NCBI RefSeq assembly: GCF_021531895.1
Contig: NZ_JAFBIX010000009.1
Location: 1-64,000 of the forward strand
DNA: 64,000 bases
Direction: 5' to 3'
Origin: Faecalicatena contorta
GTDB lineage: Bacteria > Bacillota > Clostridia > Lachnospirales > Lachnospiraceae
Positions 25,513-34,474 of the stretch are shown here, piece after piece. Each line of letters opens with the position of its first letter. Positions within the stretch are counted from its first letter, which is position 1. The notes beneath the pieces were generated by a model. The model searched no databases, was not told the origin of the DNA, and saw only the letters and a program-made list of their open reading frames with translations. The translations under genes were made by a program, and so were the position numbers.

Positions 25513-27534
25513 CTACTTTATCTCATCCAGGTCTAATAATCCTTTGAACTCGAGTACATTCAAGATAGCACGGCCGTCCATGGTTCCTTCCATAATGCGG
25601 CGGGCACGAACAGAATCTCCGATTGGGTATACATAAGTATCTGTATCGGCAAATGCTTCTTCTAATTCTGCAAGGAGTGGATTGTTTGCTCTCATTCCCA
25701 GGCAGTTAAATCCAAGGTCAAATTCCAGTTCTTTAATCTCGCCTTCCGGAGTCTTTACAACAAATGCATTTTCTTTTACTTCCTGGAGTGCTGTATTCAC
25801 GTACTCTTTTACACCGTATTTGTCATGGGTCTCACGCATCGAACACTTTGTAATCGGATCTGCCATCATACCAATCTGCGGAAGCATATCAACGATAGCA
25901 CATTCTGCTCCCCGTGGTGCAAAGTATTCAATCACATCAAGTCCTACAGATCCTCCGCCCATAACAACAACTTTCTTACCTTTGCAGAAGTCATCTGGGT
26001 ACTTCCCTGCATTCAGGTTATTGATCATATCAAAGATGGTCGCTACATTGCCGGCTGCAATATTCTCTCTCAGGCCTGGGATTGGTGGAACCAATGGTAC
26101 AGAACCTGTCGCGTTTACAACGATATCCGGCTTAAAGTTCTTAATCTTATCAATGGTAGCTTCTGTATTTAAGAACATGTATAAGTTCGGCAGTTTCTCA
26201 GCACGTTTTTCCAGATATCTTGGGAAGTCTTTCATACGCGTCTTGCTTGGAAGGTCGGAAATAAATGTAGATAATCCTCCAACATGATCTTTCTTCTCCA
26301 GTACGAATACATTACATCCGACTTCTGCTGCTGTACATGCAGCTTCAAGACCTGCAGTACCTGCGCCGACTACAACTACATTACAGTTTTTCTTAACTCT
26401 TAATTTCTTATAGATATCTCCTTCCGGAACTGCAGGATTGACTGTACAGCGAATCGGACGATTCACACCGATACGGTTTCCGGCACATCCGACGTTACAG
26501 GAGATGCATTTTCGTATCATATCATCTTCACCTTTCTGGACTTTTACCACCCAGTCCGGATCCGCGATCAATCCACGTCCCATACCGACGAGATCTACAT
26601 CTCCGCTTTCGAGGACTTTCTCTACAACCTCTGGGTCACGGTAGTTTCCGGCATTGATGACAGGTTTGCCAAACTTTTCTTTGACAGCTCTTGCCTGATA
26701 AGAACGCCATCCATCCGGCAAGTAGTTCGAATCAATCTGATACTGAAGAGATGGATTCAGGCCACAGGATACATCATACATATCCACAAATTCATCCAGA
26801 TACTGAAGATATTCCAGAGTATCCTCTAACGTATTTCCTTCAGGTACACGCTCTTCTGCTGAGATACGTACAATAATCGGGAACCAGGGTCCGACCTGCT
26901 TACGTACTTCTTCTAAGACCATGCGTGGAAAACGCAGGCGGTTCTCTACAGATCCTCCGAATTCATCGGTTCTCTTATTATAATATGGGGAAATAAACTG
27001 ACTCATCAGATATGAATGTCCGCAGTGAATCTCTACAGCATCAAACCCGATTGCCTGCACTCTCTTTGCAGCTTCCCCATATTTCTTTACAGTTGTAAGA
27101 ATCTCTTCTTTTTTCATTGGACGAGGAATCTCTCCGCCAACTTTTGTTGGAATATTGGAAGAGGATACCGTCTCCATTCCGGTTCTTGCAGAAGAAGCAG
27201 ATGCACCTGCATGGTTAATCTGAATCGCAACTGTCGCACCATTCTTATGAAGGTTCTCAACCAGCTGGTAGTAACGTGGCATAAAACTGTCATGATCAAT
27301 ACGAATCTGACTTGTTCCATTGGAACCAACAGGATATTCTACATTGGCATTCTCTAAGATGATCAGGCCAACTCCGCCTTTTGCACGCAAGGAATAATAA
27401 TTCATATGACGGTTACTCATCTCACCGCTTGTCTCCCCATAATTAGTTCCCATCGGAGTCATAGCGATACGATTACGGATCGTCATTCTTTTTACTGTTA
27501 AAGGTTCAAATATCTTAGGATAATTTGTTTTCAT
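25513..27534 (-). CDS. Fe-S flavoenzyme, old yellow enzyme/2,4-dienoyl-CoA reductase family
   Basis: A 673-residue NADH:flavin oxidoreductase. Residues 1-340 form the FMN-binding TIM barrel with active-site segment VEIHCGHSYLMSQFISP (His170, the Tyr174 region). Cys343, Cys346, Cys350 and Cys363 (CISCNVGC...RC) hold a 4Fe-4S cluster. Residues 384-670 are the FAD/NAD domain with VVGAGTAGLEAA and VMGGGSVGLDV. This family reduces C=C bonds conjugated to a carbonyl or thioester. Here it lies 78 bp before the YdiB-like gene, so an unsaturated hydroaromatic such as 3-dehydroshikimate or shikimate is a candidate substrate; this is inference. Confidence 0.88.
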   Translation of the reverse strand: MKTNYPKIFEPLTVKRMTIRNRIAMTPMGTNYGETSGEMSNRHMNYYSLRAKGGVGLIILENANVEYPVGSNGTSQIRIDHDSFMPRYYQLVENLHKNGATVAIQINHAGASASSARTGMETVSSSNIPTKVGGEIPRPMKKEEILTTVKKYGEAAKRVQAIGFDAVEIHCGHSYLMSQFISPYYNKRTDEFGGSVENRLRFPRMVLEEVRKQVGPWFPIIVRISAEERVPEGNTLEDTLEYLQYLDEFVDMYDVSCGLNPSLQYQIDSNYLPDGWRSYQARAVKEKFGKPVINAGNYRDPEVVEKVLESGDVDLVGMGRGLIADPDWVVKVQKGEDDMIRKCISCNVGCAGNRIGVNRPIRCTVNPAVPEGDIYKKLRVKKNCNVVVVGAGTAGLEAACTAAEVGCNVFVLEKKDHVGGLSTFISDLPSKTRMKDFPRYLEKRAEKLPNLYMFLNTEATIDKIKNFKPDIVVNATGSVPLVPPIPGLRENIAAGNVATIFDMINNLNAGKYPDDFCKGKKVVVMGGGSVGLDVIEYFAPRGAECAIVDMLPQIGMMADPITKCSMRETHDKYGVKEYVNTALQEVKENAFVVKTPEGEIKELEFDLGFNCLGMRANNPLLAELEEAFADTDTYVYPIGDSVRARRIMEGTMDGRAILNVLEFKGLLDLDEIK

Positions 27535-27591
27535 GAATCCCTCTCCTTATCATTATTTGTGAAAGGCATCTCTTCTGTTTGTGACGACTTC

Positions 27592-27630
27592 ATTATAATC
27601 CCGCGAACCAATAACGTAAAATACATTTTA
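27592..27630 (-). promoter_or_regulatory. Promoter and LysR-type operator of the oxidoreductase operon
   Basis: The minus strand has TATAAT (27592-27597) with only a weak -35 (TTACGT, 16-bp spacer). Directly over and upstream of the -35 is a dyad, TAAAAT-2-ATTTTA (27617-27630), inside TTGACATAAAATG. A weak -35 with an adjoining dyad fits activation by the LysR protein encoded just upstream. Confidence 0.45.
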
Positions 27631-27656
27631 TGTCAATTATTAATACATTAAAGCTA

Positions 27657-28547
27657 TCATTCCAATGATGGCGCTTTCTGCTTCATATATTCGATAAATC
27701 TTTCTACGGCCGGCAGCTGATAACGATCCCGCATCCAGAACATGAAAGTGTGATGCATTAATTCAATATCATCAAATCTATGAATATTAACACGATTCTC
27801 ATTGATCTCCTCAATTGCCGGAACAAGTGCAATTCCAAAATCTTCACTCACCAAAGCCACAATGGAATGTTCATCCGGGCACTCCACCACAATATTGGGC
27901 TGAAATGCCAGCCTTCGATATAATTGCTTTGTGTAATTTCCAAGCCAGGATTCCCGGTCATATCCGATCACCGGATAATTCCGTAGTTCCTGGATAGAGA
28001 CTTTTTTATGAGATTCTAATTCATGCCCTTTTGGTGTAATCAGTACCATTTCTTCTGATAATACAGGAAAGAACTCAAATTCCTCTTTATCTATATATCC
28101 GCCGAAGCCGACATCCAGCTCACCAGATCTGACTTTTTTTGCAATTGCACTCGTATGATTCTGAAAAAAGTTAAATGTAACATTCTTATTTTCTTTTTTA
28201 TTAAGAAAATCTCTTACGTTATGAGGAATGTAGTGACTTGCAAGCGGGAATACATAACCAATATCAATCTTTCCTCCGTCACTTGCCATTTCCTTCATCT
28301 TATTCTTCGCAATCTCACATTCATCAATAATCCGGTCCGCATATTCCAAAAAAAGTTTTCCACCTTTTGTCAGATTGACCCCTCTTCCATTTTTTTCAAA
28401 AAGCAAGACACCAAGCTCGCTTTCTAAAGACGCAATGGAACGGCTCAAGGATGGCTGGGAGATATAAAGTTCCTCTGCTGCCTTTCGATAATTTTCATAT
28501 CTGGCAACCGTCTGAAAATAATATATCTGATTGAGTGTCATACGCAC
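27657..28547 (-). CDS. LysR-family transcriptional regulator
   Basis: A 296-residue LysR protein with N-terminal helix-turn-helix (YRKAAEELYISQPSLSRSIASLE, about residues 19-41) and a periplasmic-binding-like effector domain from about residue 90. It is divergent from the YdiN-AroD-TRAP genes and upstream of the oxidoreductase-dehydrogenase pair, so it probably controls both arms. The effector is likely the transported hydroaromatic acid or a product; that is inference from position. Confidence 0.92.
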   Translation of the reverse strand: MRMTLNQIYYFQTVARYENYRKAAEELYISQPSLSRSIASLESELGVLLFEKNGRGVNLTKGGKLFLEYADRIIDECEIAKNKMKEMASDGGKIDIGYVFPLASHYIPHNVRDFLNKKENKNVTFNFFQNHTSAIAKKVRSGELDVGFGGYIDKEEFEFFPVLSEEMVLITPKGHELESHKKVSIQELRNYPVIGYDRESWLGNYTKQLYRRLAFQPNIVVECPDEHSIVALVSEDFGIALVPAIEEINENRVNIHRFDDIELMHHTFMFWMRDRYQLPAVERFIEYMKQKAPSLE

Positions 28548-28784
28548 CTCCTTATATAGATTGTTTCTATAAAACCTATGGATTTATAATCTCTATCTTT
28601 ATAATTCTAACATTTCAATAGCCTGAACGCATCAATTTTCACATATATTGGTATTGGAAATTCTATTCGCCGATTGATAAAATATAAACAACAAATCGTT
28701 AGTTTTTTAACGATATGGTGCTGCATTTCTTATGTTTGTGACAGAATACTAAGAAAACAAAACACAAAAAGGAGAACATTACCA
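28548..28784. promoter_or_regulatory. Divergent control region lysR/ydiN-like
   Basis: This AT-rich 237-bp gap between the divergent genes contains a perfect dyad ATCGTTA-6-TAACGAT at 28695-28714, about 70 bp before the carrier start, a plausible binding site. A possible promoter TTAACG-17-TTATGT overlaps it. No other structure was seen. Confidence 0.4.
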
Positions 28785-29993
28785 ATGAACAAAAAGTATT
28801 TACCAAGTGCACTGATTCTGTACCTGAACTATTTTATCCATGGTGTCGGCTGTTCTATTCTGGGACAGGCTGTCATCAAAGATGCTCTGGCAGCAAGCTG
28901 GGGCGTAGAAGCAATGGCAATCACAGCAATCTCTGCCGCATTAGGTCTTGGACGACTGATTGCTCTTCCATTCGCCGGTCCTCTCTCTGACAAGTTAGGG
29001 CGCCGCATTTCCTGTGTAATCGGAGGTGCCTCCTACGCAATCTACTTAATTGGTCTTGCACTTGCTTTTAATGCAGGAGCAAATGGCGGTTACCAGATTG
29101 CTTACATCTGCGCGATCCTCGGCGGTATTGCCAATTCATTCCTTGATACTGGTATCTACCCGGCTGTTGCTGAAGTATTCTACTCTGCACCTGGTGTTGC
29201 AACGATGGGAATCAAGTTCTTTATCGCTATCTCTCAGATGCTGCTTCCATTCGTGCTCGGTATTGCCGTAACAACATCTGCTTCCGGTCTTGTATCTTAC
29301 AACCCATTATTCATTGGTTGTGGTATCTGCTACATTATATTAGTAATCTTGATTCTCTTTGCACCTCTTCCGGATGCCGATGCGAAGAAAGAGAAGAAAG
29401 AAGGCTTACTGGAAAGCATGAAGAAAACACATTTCTCCATCGAATCCGTTGCTATGATCCTGATTGGATTCACCTGCACTGGTACCTTCCAGTTATGGCT
29501 GAACTGTGCACAGAATTTTGCCAAAGAAGTGGTAGGCTGGGCTGATCCTTCTATCATGCAGACCTACTACTCCATGGGAACTATGCTCGCACTGATCGTA
29601 ACTGCAATTTTGACACGTAAGATTAAAGATGTCCGCTTCATTATGGTCTATCCAGCAATCTGTCTTGCGACCATGATCTTGGTACTCATGGGCAAGTCAC
29701 AGACACTTTGCATTGTTGGTGCATTCGTAATCGGGTGGGCTGGAGCAGGCGGACTTCTTCAGATTGCAACTTCTGTATGTAATATGCTCTTCCCGAAGAT
29801 TAAAGGTACGGTAACTGCATTAGTTATGATCGCATCTTCACTCTGTAACTATACAATCTTAACAGCAGCTTCAAAGATGAGTCCGTCTGGCGTTATGACG
29901 ATGAACATCATTCTTACCGCAATCGGCGTACTTCTTGGAGTATTTGTAAACCTGCGCTATGCAAAAATGGTGGAGCTTGCATCTGCTGAATAA
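28785..29993 (+). CDS. MFS transporter, YdiN-like
   Basis: A 402-residue major facilitator with 12 predicted membrane segments. The first loop has SDKLGRRIS, and the segments GIANSFLDTGIYPA and FVIGWAGAGGLLQIATSV closely parallel E. coli YdiN, which is encoded beside ydiB and aroD there. The ATG at 28785 has AAGGAGAAC upstream; the frame is open 37 codons further but with no ribosome site. It would import or exchange quinate/shikimate-type acids. Function by neighbourhood and similarity recalled from memory. Confidence 0.85.
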   Translation: MNKKYLPSALILYLNYFIHGVGCSILGQAVIKDALAASWGVEAMAITAISAALGLGRLIALPFAGPLSDKLGRRISCVIGGASYAIYLIGLALAFNAGANGGYQIAYICAILGGIANSFLDTGIYPAVAEVFYSAPGVATMGIKFFIAISQMLLPFVLGIAVTTSASGLVSYNPLFIGCGICYIILVILILFAPLPDADAKKEKKEGLLESMKKTHFSIESVAMILIGFTCTGTFQLWLNCAQNFAKEVVGWADPSIMQTYYSMGTMLALIVTAILTRKIKDVRFIMVYPAICLATMILVLMGKSQTLCIVGAFVIGWAGAGGLLQIATSVCNMLFPKIKGTVTALVMIASSLCNYTILTAASKMSPSGVMTMNIILTAIGVLLGVFVNLRYAKMVELASAE

Positions 29994-30047
29994 TTTCATT
30001 ATAATCAAAATAATTGGCAAACTATGATAGAAAAGGAAGGATAAAAT

Positions 30048-30809
30048 ATGAATACAGTTCGTGTCAGAGATATTGAAATCGGTGCCGGTATCCCCAAAAT
30101 CTGTGTACCGATCGTTGGAGTAACAAAAGAAGAGATTATTGCTGAAGCAAAGACATTTGACGCTATCCCGGTCGATGTTGTGGAATGGCGTGTTGACTGG
30201 TTCGAAGGTGTATTTGACTTTGATCAGGTACTCGATGTATTGAAAGACTTAAGAGATGCTCTGGGAAATACACCTATCCTGATGACATTCCGTACTTCCA
30301 AGGAAGGTGGCGAAAAGGCAATTGAGGATGTAGCTTATGCACAGTTAAACATCAAAGCTGCCCAGTCAGGATATGTTGATCTGATCGATGTTGAAGTATT
30401 CACCGGTGACGAGATCGTAAAAGAGATTATTGAAGGTGCTCATGCTGCAGGTGTAAAGGTTGTGGCATCCAACCATGATTTCTTCAAGACTCCTGATAAG
30501 GATGATATCGTAGGCCGTCTTAGAAAAATGCAGGATCTGGGCGCTGATATTCCGAAGATTGCTGTAATGCCTCAGAATAAAAAGGATGTACTTACACTTC
30601 TTGCCGCAACAGAGGAAATGGCATCCGAATATGCCGACAGACCGATCATTACCATGTCTATGGCAGGTACCGGTGTAATCAGCCGTCTCTGCGGTGAAGT
30701 ATTTGGTTCTGCACTGACTTTTGGTGCTGCAAAGAAAGCTTCTGCTCCAGGACAGATGGGCGTGAATGATTTAAGCACTGTTCTTGAACTACTTCATAAC
30801 GCATTATAA
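30048..30809 (+). CDS. aroD: Type I 3-dehydroquinate dehydratase
   Basis: A 253-residue class I dehydroquinase forming a Schiff base. Landmarks are VEWRVDWF, TFRTSKEGG, the general-base histidine in VVASNHDF (about residue 143), the catalytic lysine in IPKIAVMP (about 170) and TMSMAGTGVISRL. It interconverts 3-dehydroquinate and 3-dehydroshikimate. Placed between a YdiN-like carrier and a TRAP transporter and opposite a YdiB-like dehydrogenase, it is more likely catabolic than part of aromatic amino-acid synthesis. AAGGAAGG precedes the start. Confidence 0.95.
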   Translation: MNTVRVRDIEIGAGIPKICVPIVGVTKEEIIAEAKTFDAIPVDVVEWRVDWFEGVFDFDQVLDVLKDLRDALGNTPILMTFRTSKEGGEKAIEDVAYAQLNIKAAQSGYVDLIDVEVFTGDEIVKEIIEGAHAAGVKVVASNHDFFKTPDKDDIVGRLRKMQDLGADIPKIAVMPQNKKDVLTLLAATEEMASEYADRPIITMSMAGTGVISRLCGEVFGSALTFGAAKKASAPGQMGVNDLSTVLELLHNAL

Positions 30810-30824
30810 AAATCACAAAAACCT

Positions 30825-30867
30825 TGACTATTGCCTGGAGTCCATAACGGGCTTCGGGCAATAGTCA
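30825..30867 (+). other. Intercistronic hairpin between aroD and dctQ
   Basis: TGACTATTGCC (30825-30835) pairs perfectly with GGCAATAGTCA (30857-30867) around a 21-base loop. There is no T-run, so it is not a standard terminator. It could stabilise the upstream mRNA or set different levels of aroD and the TRAP genes. Confidence 0.6.
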
Positions 30868-30897
30868 GGTTATCAGATATCTTGCAAGGAGGTAAAA

Positions 30898-31506
30898 ATG
30901 AAAAAAGCAATTCACTGGCTGGATGAAAATCTTGAAGAATTTCTTCTGATCATTCTCCTGATCGGAATGACACTCATCATGGGCATACAGGTCTTTTGCC
31001 GCTATGCACTGGGAATGTCTCTGTCCTGGTCAGAAGAATTAACACGCTATCTGTTTATATGGTGCGGCTTTCTTAGCGTTAGTTACTGCAGCAAAAAATG
31101 CTTATCTATTAAGATTGAACAGTTTGTCGCAATATTTCCACGGCGCGGAAAAGCAGTCATCAAGGTTATCAACCATACCTTCGAGCTGATATTCTTTATC
31201 TACATGATTCCTTTTGCATATTCTTATATGATGTCTGCCGTAGAAAGCGGTCAGGTATCCCCTGCCTGCTCCATTCCAATGTATTACGTTCAGGCAGCAC
31301 CTTTTGTTTCTTTTATTCTGGTTGCATTCCGAATCCTGCAGAGATGGATCATTGAATTCCGTATTGCCAGAGGTGAGAATGTCTTTGACCCGGCACACCC
31401 GGAACGAAACACTCCGGAATCATTTATTCAGGCAAATGCTGACACCAAATCCGAAATTGACAACCTCACCCATAATATAAAAGACTCAAGTAAGGAGGTT
31501 TCGTAA
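30898..31506 (+). CDS. dctQ: TRAP transporter small permease (DctQ)
   Basis: A 202-residue membrane protein with four hydrophobic segments and the DctQ landmarks FCRYALGMSLSWSEELTRYLFIWCGFL (given as FCRYALG and SWSEELTRYLF). DctQ pairs with DctM to import carboxylates using sodium and an extracytoplasmic binding protein. AAGGAGG lies before the ATG, and dctM starts two bases after its stop. The C-terminal 35 residues are hydrophilic. Substrate is inferred from the operon as a quinate- or shikimate-like acid. Confidence 0.9.
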   Translation: MKKAIHWLDENLEEFLLIILLIGMTLIMGIQVFCRYALGMSLSWSEELTRYLFIWCGFLSVSYCSKKCLSIKIEQFVAIFPRRGKAVIKVINHTFELIFFIYMIPFAYSYMMSAVESGQVSPACSIPMYYVQAAPFVSFILVAFRILQRWIIEFRIARGENVFDPAHPERNTPESFIQANADTKSEIDNLTHNIKDSSKEVS

Positions 31507-31507
31507 T

Positions 31508-32797
31508 ATGCCAGTCGCTTTATTATTTATCATCTTCGTGGTCGGACTGATCATTGCGATTCCTGTATCTATTACACTTGGAATCACATCCGTCCTTCCA
31601 TCCATATGTGACCCGTCTTTCACAGTAGGTGCAAAATATTTGATTCGGGCGATGTTTGGCGGTCTGGATTCTTTCCCATTATTGGCAGTTCCGATGTTCG
31701 TTCTGTCCGGAATCATCATGGCCAAGGGTGGTATCTCCAGAAAGTTATTCGACATCTTTGCATACTTTCTTGGTAATCTGACAGCAGGCATGCCTTGTGC
31801 CGTAATTGTGACATGTCTTTTCTATGGAGCAATCTCTGGTTCTGCACCTGCTACTGTTGCCGCAGTTGGAAGTATGACCATTCCGATTCTGACAAGTCTC
31901 GGTTATGATCTTACCTTTACTACCGCGATTGTTGCTGTTGCCGGCGGCTTAGGTGTCATTATTCCACCAAGCATTCCATTCATCATGTACGGAATGGCTT
32001 CTGGAGCATCCGTAAGCAATCTGTTCCTGGCAGGTATCATTCCCGGTCTCATGATTGGCGGACTTCTCATGTTCTATGCTATCTTCTATTGTAAACGTAA
32101 TGGAGAAGACAAAGAAAAGATTCATGCGGAAGTAAAAAGATTACACGACAAAGGGTTATTCAAAGTAATCAAAGAAAGCTTTTTTGCAATTTTAAGTCCT
32201 GTTATCATTCTTGGATGCATCTACAGCGGAATTGCATCTCCGACAGAGGCTGCTGTTATCTCCGTGTTTTATGCTCTGTTTATCAGTCTGGTTGTATATA
32301 GAAGTATTCGAATCAAGGACATCTGGGGTATCTTACAAGAAGCAATCCGAACATTTACCCCCATTCTTTTCATTCTGGCGACTTCTACTGCTTTTTCAAG
32401 GGTACTGACATTAATGCAGGTTCCTCAGACAGTCAGTGAATTTATCAGCAACAACTTCCATAGCCCTGTGCTGATCCTTTTCGTGATTAATCTGTTCCTA
32501 TTAATTGTAGGTATGGTAATGGATACGACACCTGCTATCCTGATTCTGACACCAATCCTTCTGCCAATCGTTACGAATCTTGGTATGGATCCTGTTCAGT
32601 TCGGTGTAATCATGGTAGTGAACCTTGCCATTGGATTTGTAACTCCTCCAATCGGAGTAAATCTTTTTGTTGCCAGCTCATTAACAGATGTTCCGGTCAT
32701 GACAATTGCGAAGAAAGCTATGCCCATGATTATATACTTTTTAGCTGCATTACTTTTGATTACATTCATCTCGGCACTTTCTCTGGCATTGTTATAG
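31508..32797 (+). CDS. dctM: TRAP transporter large permease (DctM)
   Basis: A 429-residue protein with about 12 hydrophobic segments. DctM landmarks include GGLDSFPLLAVPMFVLSG, GSAPATVAAVGSMTIPIL, GVIIPPSIPFIMYG and near the end FGVIMVVNLAIGFVTPPIGVN. It forms the translocation channel with DctQ. AAGGAGG stands 8 bases before the ATG, inside the dctQ stop region, so the two are coupled. Confidence 0.95.
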   Translation: MPVALLFIIFVVGLIIAIPVSITLGITSVLPSICDPSFTVGAKYLIRAMFGGLDSFPLLAVPMFVLSGIIMAKGGISRKLFDIFAYFLGNLTAGMPCAVIVTCLFYGAISGSAPATVAAVGSMTIPILTSLGYDLTFTTAIVAVAGGLGVIIPPSIPFIMYGMASGASVSNLFLAGIIPGLMIGGLLMFYAIFYCKRNGEDKEKIHAEVKRLHDKGLFKVIKESFFAILSPVIILGCIYSGIASPTEAAVISVFYALFISLVVYRSIRIKDIWGILQEAIRTFTPILFILATSTAFSRVLTLMQVPQTVSEFISNNFHSPVLILFVINLFLLIVGMVMDTTPAILILTPILLPIVTNLGMDPVQFGVIMVVNLAIGFVTPPIGVNLFVASSLTDVPVMTIAKKAMPMIIYFLAALLLITFISALSLALL

Positions 32798-32807
32798 GAG
32801 GCATGAA

Positions 32808-33833
32808 ATGAAATTTCGTAAGATAAAATCGCGTTTAATATCTACCGGCCTTGTCCTTATAATAGCTTCTTCTTTGTTCCTTACCGGCTGTGGTAATTCC
32901 AGTGAAGAAGAGGATGTACAGCGTTACGCATGGCCGCTTGCCACTGCAAGTCCAGAAGACACCGTTACTCAGATCTTTTCCGAAAAATTTGCGGAAGAAG
33001 TCTCACGTCTCAGTGACGGGAAGATGAAGATTCAGGTCTATCCCAACTCTACGCTCGGAGGTGACCGTGATCTTCTGGAGACCTGCGCAGACGGCGATAT
33101 CCCATTCATTGTACAGAACACTGCTCCTCAGGTAACCTTCATGCCTGATCTCGCAGTTTTTGACCTGCCATGTGTATTCGATTCACTGGACGATTGCAGA
33201 GAGACCTTAGATGACCCAGAATTTTTCGACTTGATCAGTAATGTGTACACGGAAGGCGGTTACCATCTTCTGGGGATGGCTGATCAGGGGTTCCGTGTCA
33301 TGAGTACCAACACGCCAATATATGAATTTGCAGATTTTAAGGGCCAGAAGATTCGGACCATGGAAAACAGCTACCACCTGGCATTCTGGAAAAGCTTACA
33401 TGCCAACCCGACACCGATGAGCTTCAGTGAAGTATACATTGGACTTCAGCAGCACACAATTGATGCGCAGGAGAATCCATATGAAGTCATCGTATCTAAT
33501 AAGCTATATGAGCAGCAGGATTATGTGGTGGAGACCAACCACCTGCCACATCTGATCTCCCTGATCGTAAATGATGCATTTTTCCAGAATCTCACTAAGG
33601 AAGAACAGGACATCATGACTCAGGCCGCAAAGACCGCAACAGAATATGCCCGAAAACAGTCTGATGAGAGAATTGCTGAACGAATTACTACAATTGAAGA
33701 CAGCGGCACAGAGATCATTACCCTCTCTGATGAAGTAAGAGATGAAATCCGAGAAAATTCCCAGAATGTGTATGAAGATATCAAAGCAAATATCTCGAAA
33801 GATATCTACAACACATATCTGGGAATGGAATAA
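32808..33833 (+). CDS. dctP: TRAP transporter substrate-binding lipoprotein (DctP)
   Basis: A 341-residue extracytoplasmic binding protein. The signal peptide ends in LFLTGCGN, a lipobox with Cys at about residue 27, so it is anchored to the membrane. DctP-family features are the PNSTLGGDRDLLE stretch, the carboxylate-binding arginine region DFKGQKIRTMEN (about residue 180) and AQENPYEVI. It follows dctM by 10 bp and ends at a hairpin. Adjacent enzymes suggest a hydroaromatic carboxylate ligand. Confidence 0.93.
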   Translation: MKFRKIKSRLISTGLVLIIASSLFLTGCGNSSEEEDVQRYAWPLATASPEDTVTQIFSEKFAEEVSRLSDGKMKIQVYPNSTLGGDRDLLETCADGDIPFIVQNTAPQVTFMPDLAVFDLPCVFDSLDDCRETLDDPEFFDLISNVYTEGGYHLLGMADQGFRVMSTNTPIYEFADFKGQKIRTMENSYHLAFWKSLHANPTPMSFSEVYIGLQQHTIDAQENPYEVIVSNKLYEQQDYVVETNHLPHLISLIVNDAFFQNLTKEEQDIMTQAAKTATEYARKQSDERIAERITTIEDSGTEIITLSDEVRDEIRENSQNVYEDIKANISKDIYNTYLGME

Positions 33834-33871
33834 AATCAAGAATCCACCGGGAAAATTCCAAAAGAAAAGGG

Positions 33872-33896
33872 GAAATCGGCTAATGCCGATTTCTCC
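33872..33896 (+). terminator. Hairpin after dctP
   Basis: GAAATCGGC (33872-33880) and GCCGATTTC (33885-33893) form a perfect 9-bp stem with a 4-base loop, followed by a weak TCCTT tail. It probably ends the aroD-TRAP transcript. Confidence 0.7.
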
Positions 33897-33958
33897 TTCA
33901 TTATCCATACAACTTTTATTCTATTCACACCAATTTATTGCCGATGAAGCAGCCGCAT

Positions 33959-34291
33959 CTACTTTTTACAGATCGTATTACTTACGATAATAATCACCAG
34001 ACAATCAATCAGTATAATTCCCACCGATATATATACAAAGCTAACCGGCAATACATCTTCAAACACTTCCATGATAAGAATCAGGATGGAGATCACTGCC
34101 ATTCCAATCCCCATCGTCCTACATAACTTCTTCTCATCATATTTTTTCTTTTCTTCTTTTGAGGCTGTATTGTAACCGGCAATAAACCAGCTCCCATGTC
34201 CGGAGAGCAGAACGATGGAGATGACTACAAAGATTACAAACACTACCCATACGATCCAATCTGGTCCGTTTGATACATCCGCCAGTTTCAT
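33959..34291 (-). CDS. Small membrane protein, DUF3784-like
   Basis: A 110-residue protein with three hydrophobic segments and the soluble loop WFIAGYNTASKEEKKKYD, the hallmark I know for DUF3784. The ATG at 34291 follows AGGAGG at good spacing; the frame is open for 47 more codons without a ribosome site. Function unknown. It is convergent with the TRAP operon. Confidence 0.7.
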   Translation of the reverse strand: MKLADVSNGPDWIVWVVFVIFVVISIVLLSGHGSWFIAGYNTASKEEKKKYDEKKLCRTMGIGMAVISILILIMEVFEDVLPVSFVYISVGIILIDCLVIIIVSNTICKK

Positions 34292-34474
34292 TCGAACTCC
34301 TCCTTTTTCGCATCTTTTGCAAAAATCTACTCCTACTGATATAGTATATACTAAAAATATGATAAAATAAACTAGTAACCTGTTGATATCATCTAATTGA
34401 TCTTCAAACCAATCACACGATAGAATATACAAAAAATTGAGGGAAAGGATTCTGAAGAAAGAAGGGATTATACT

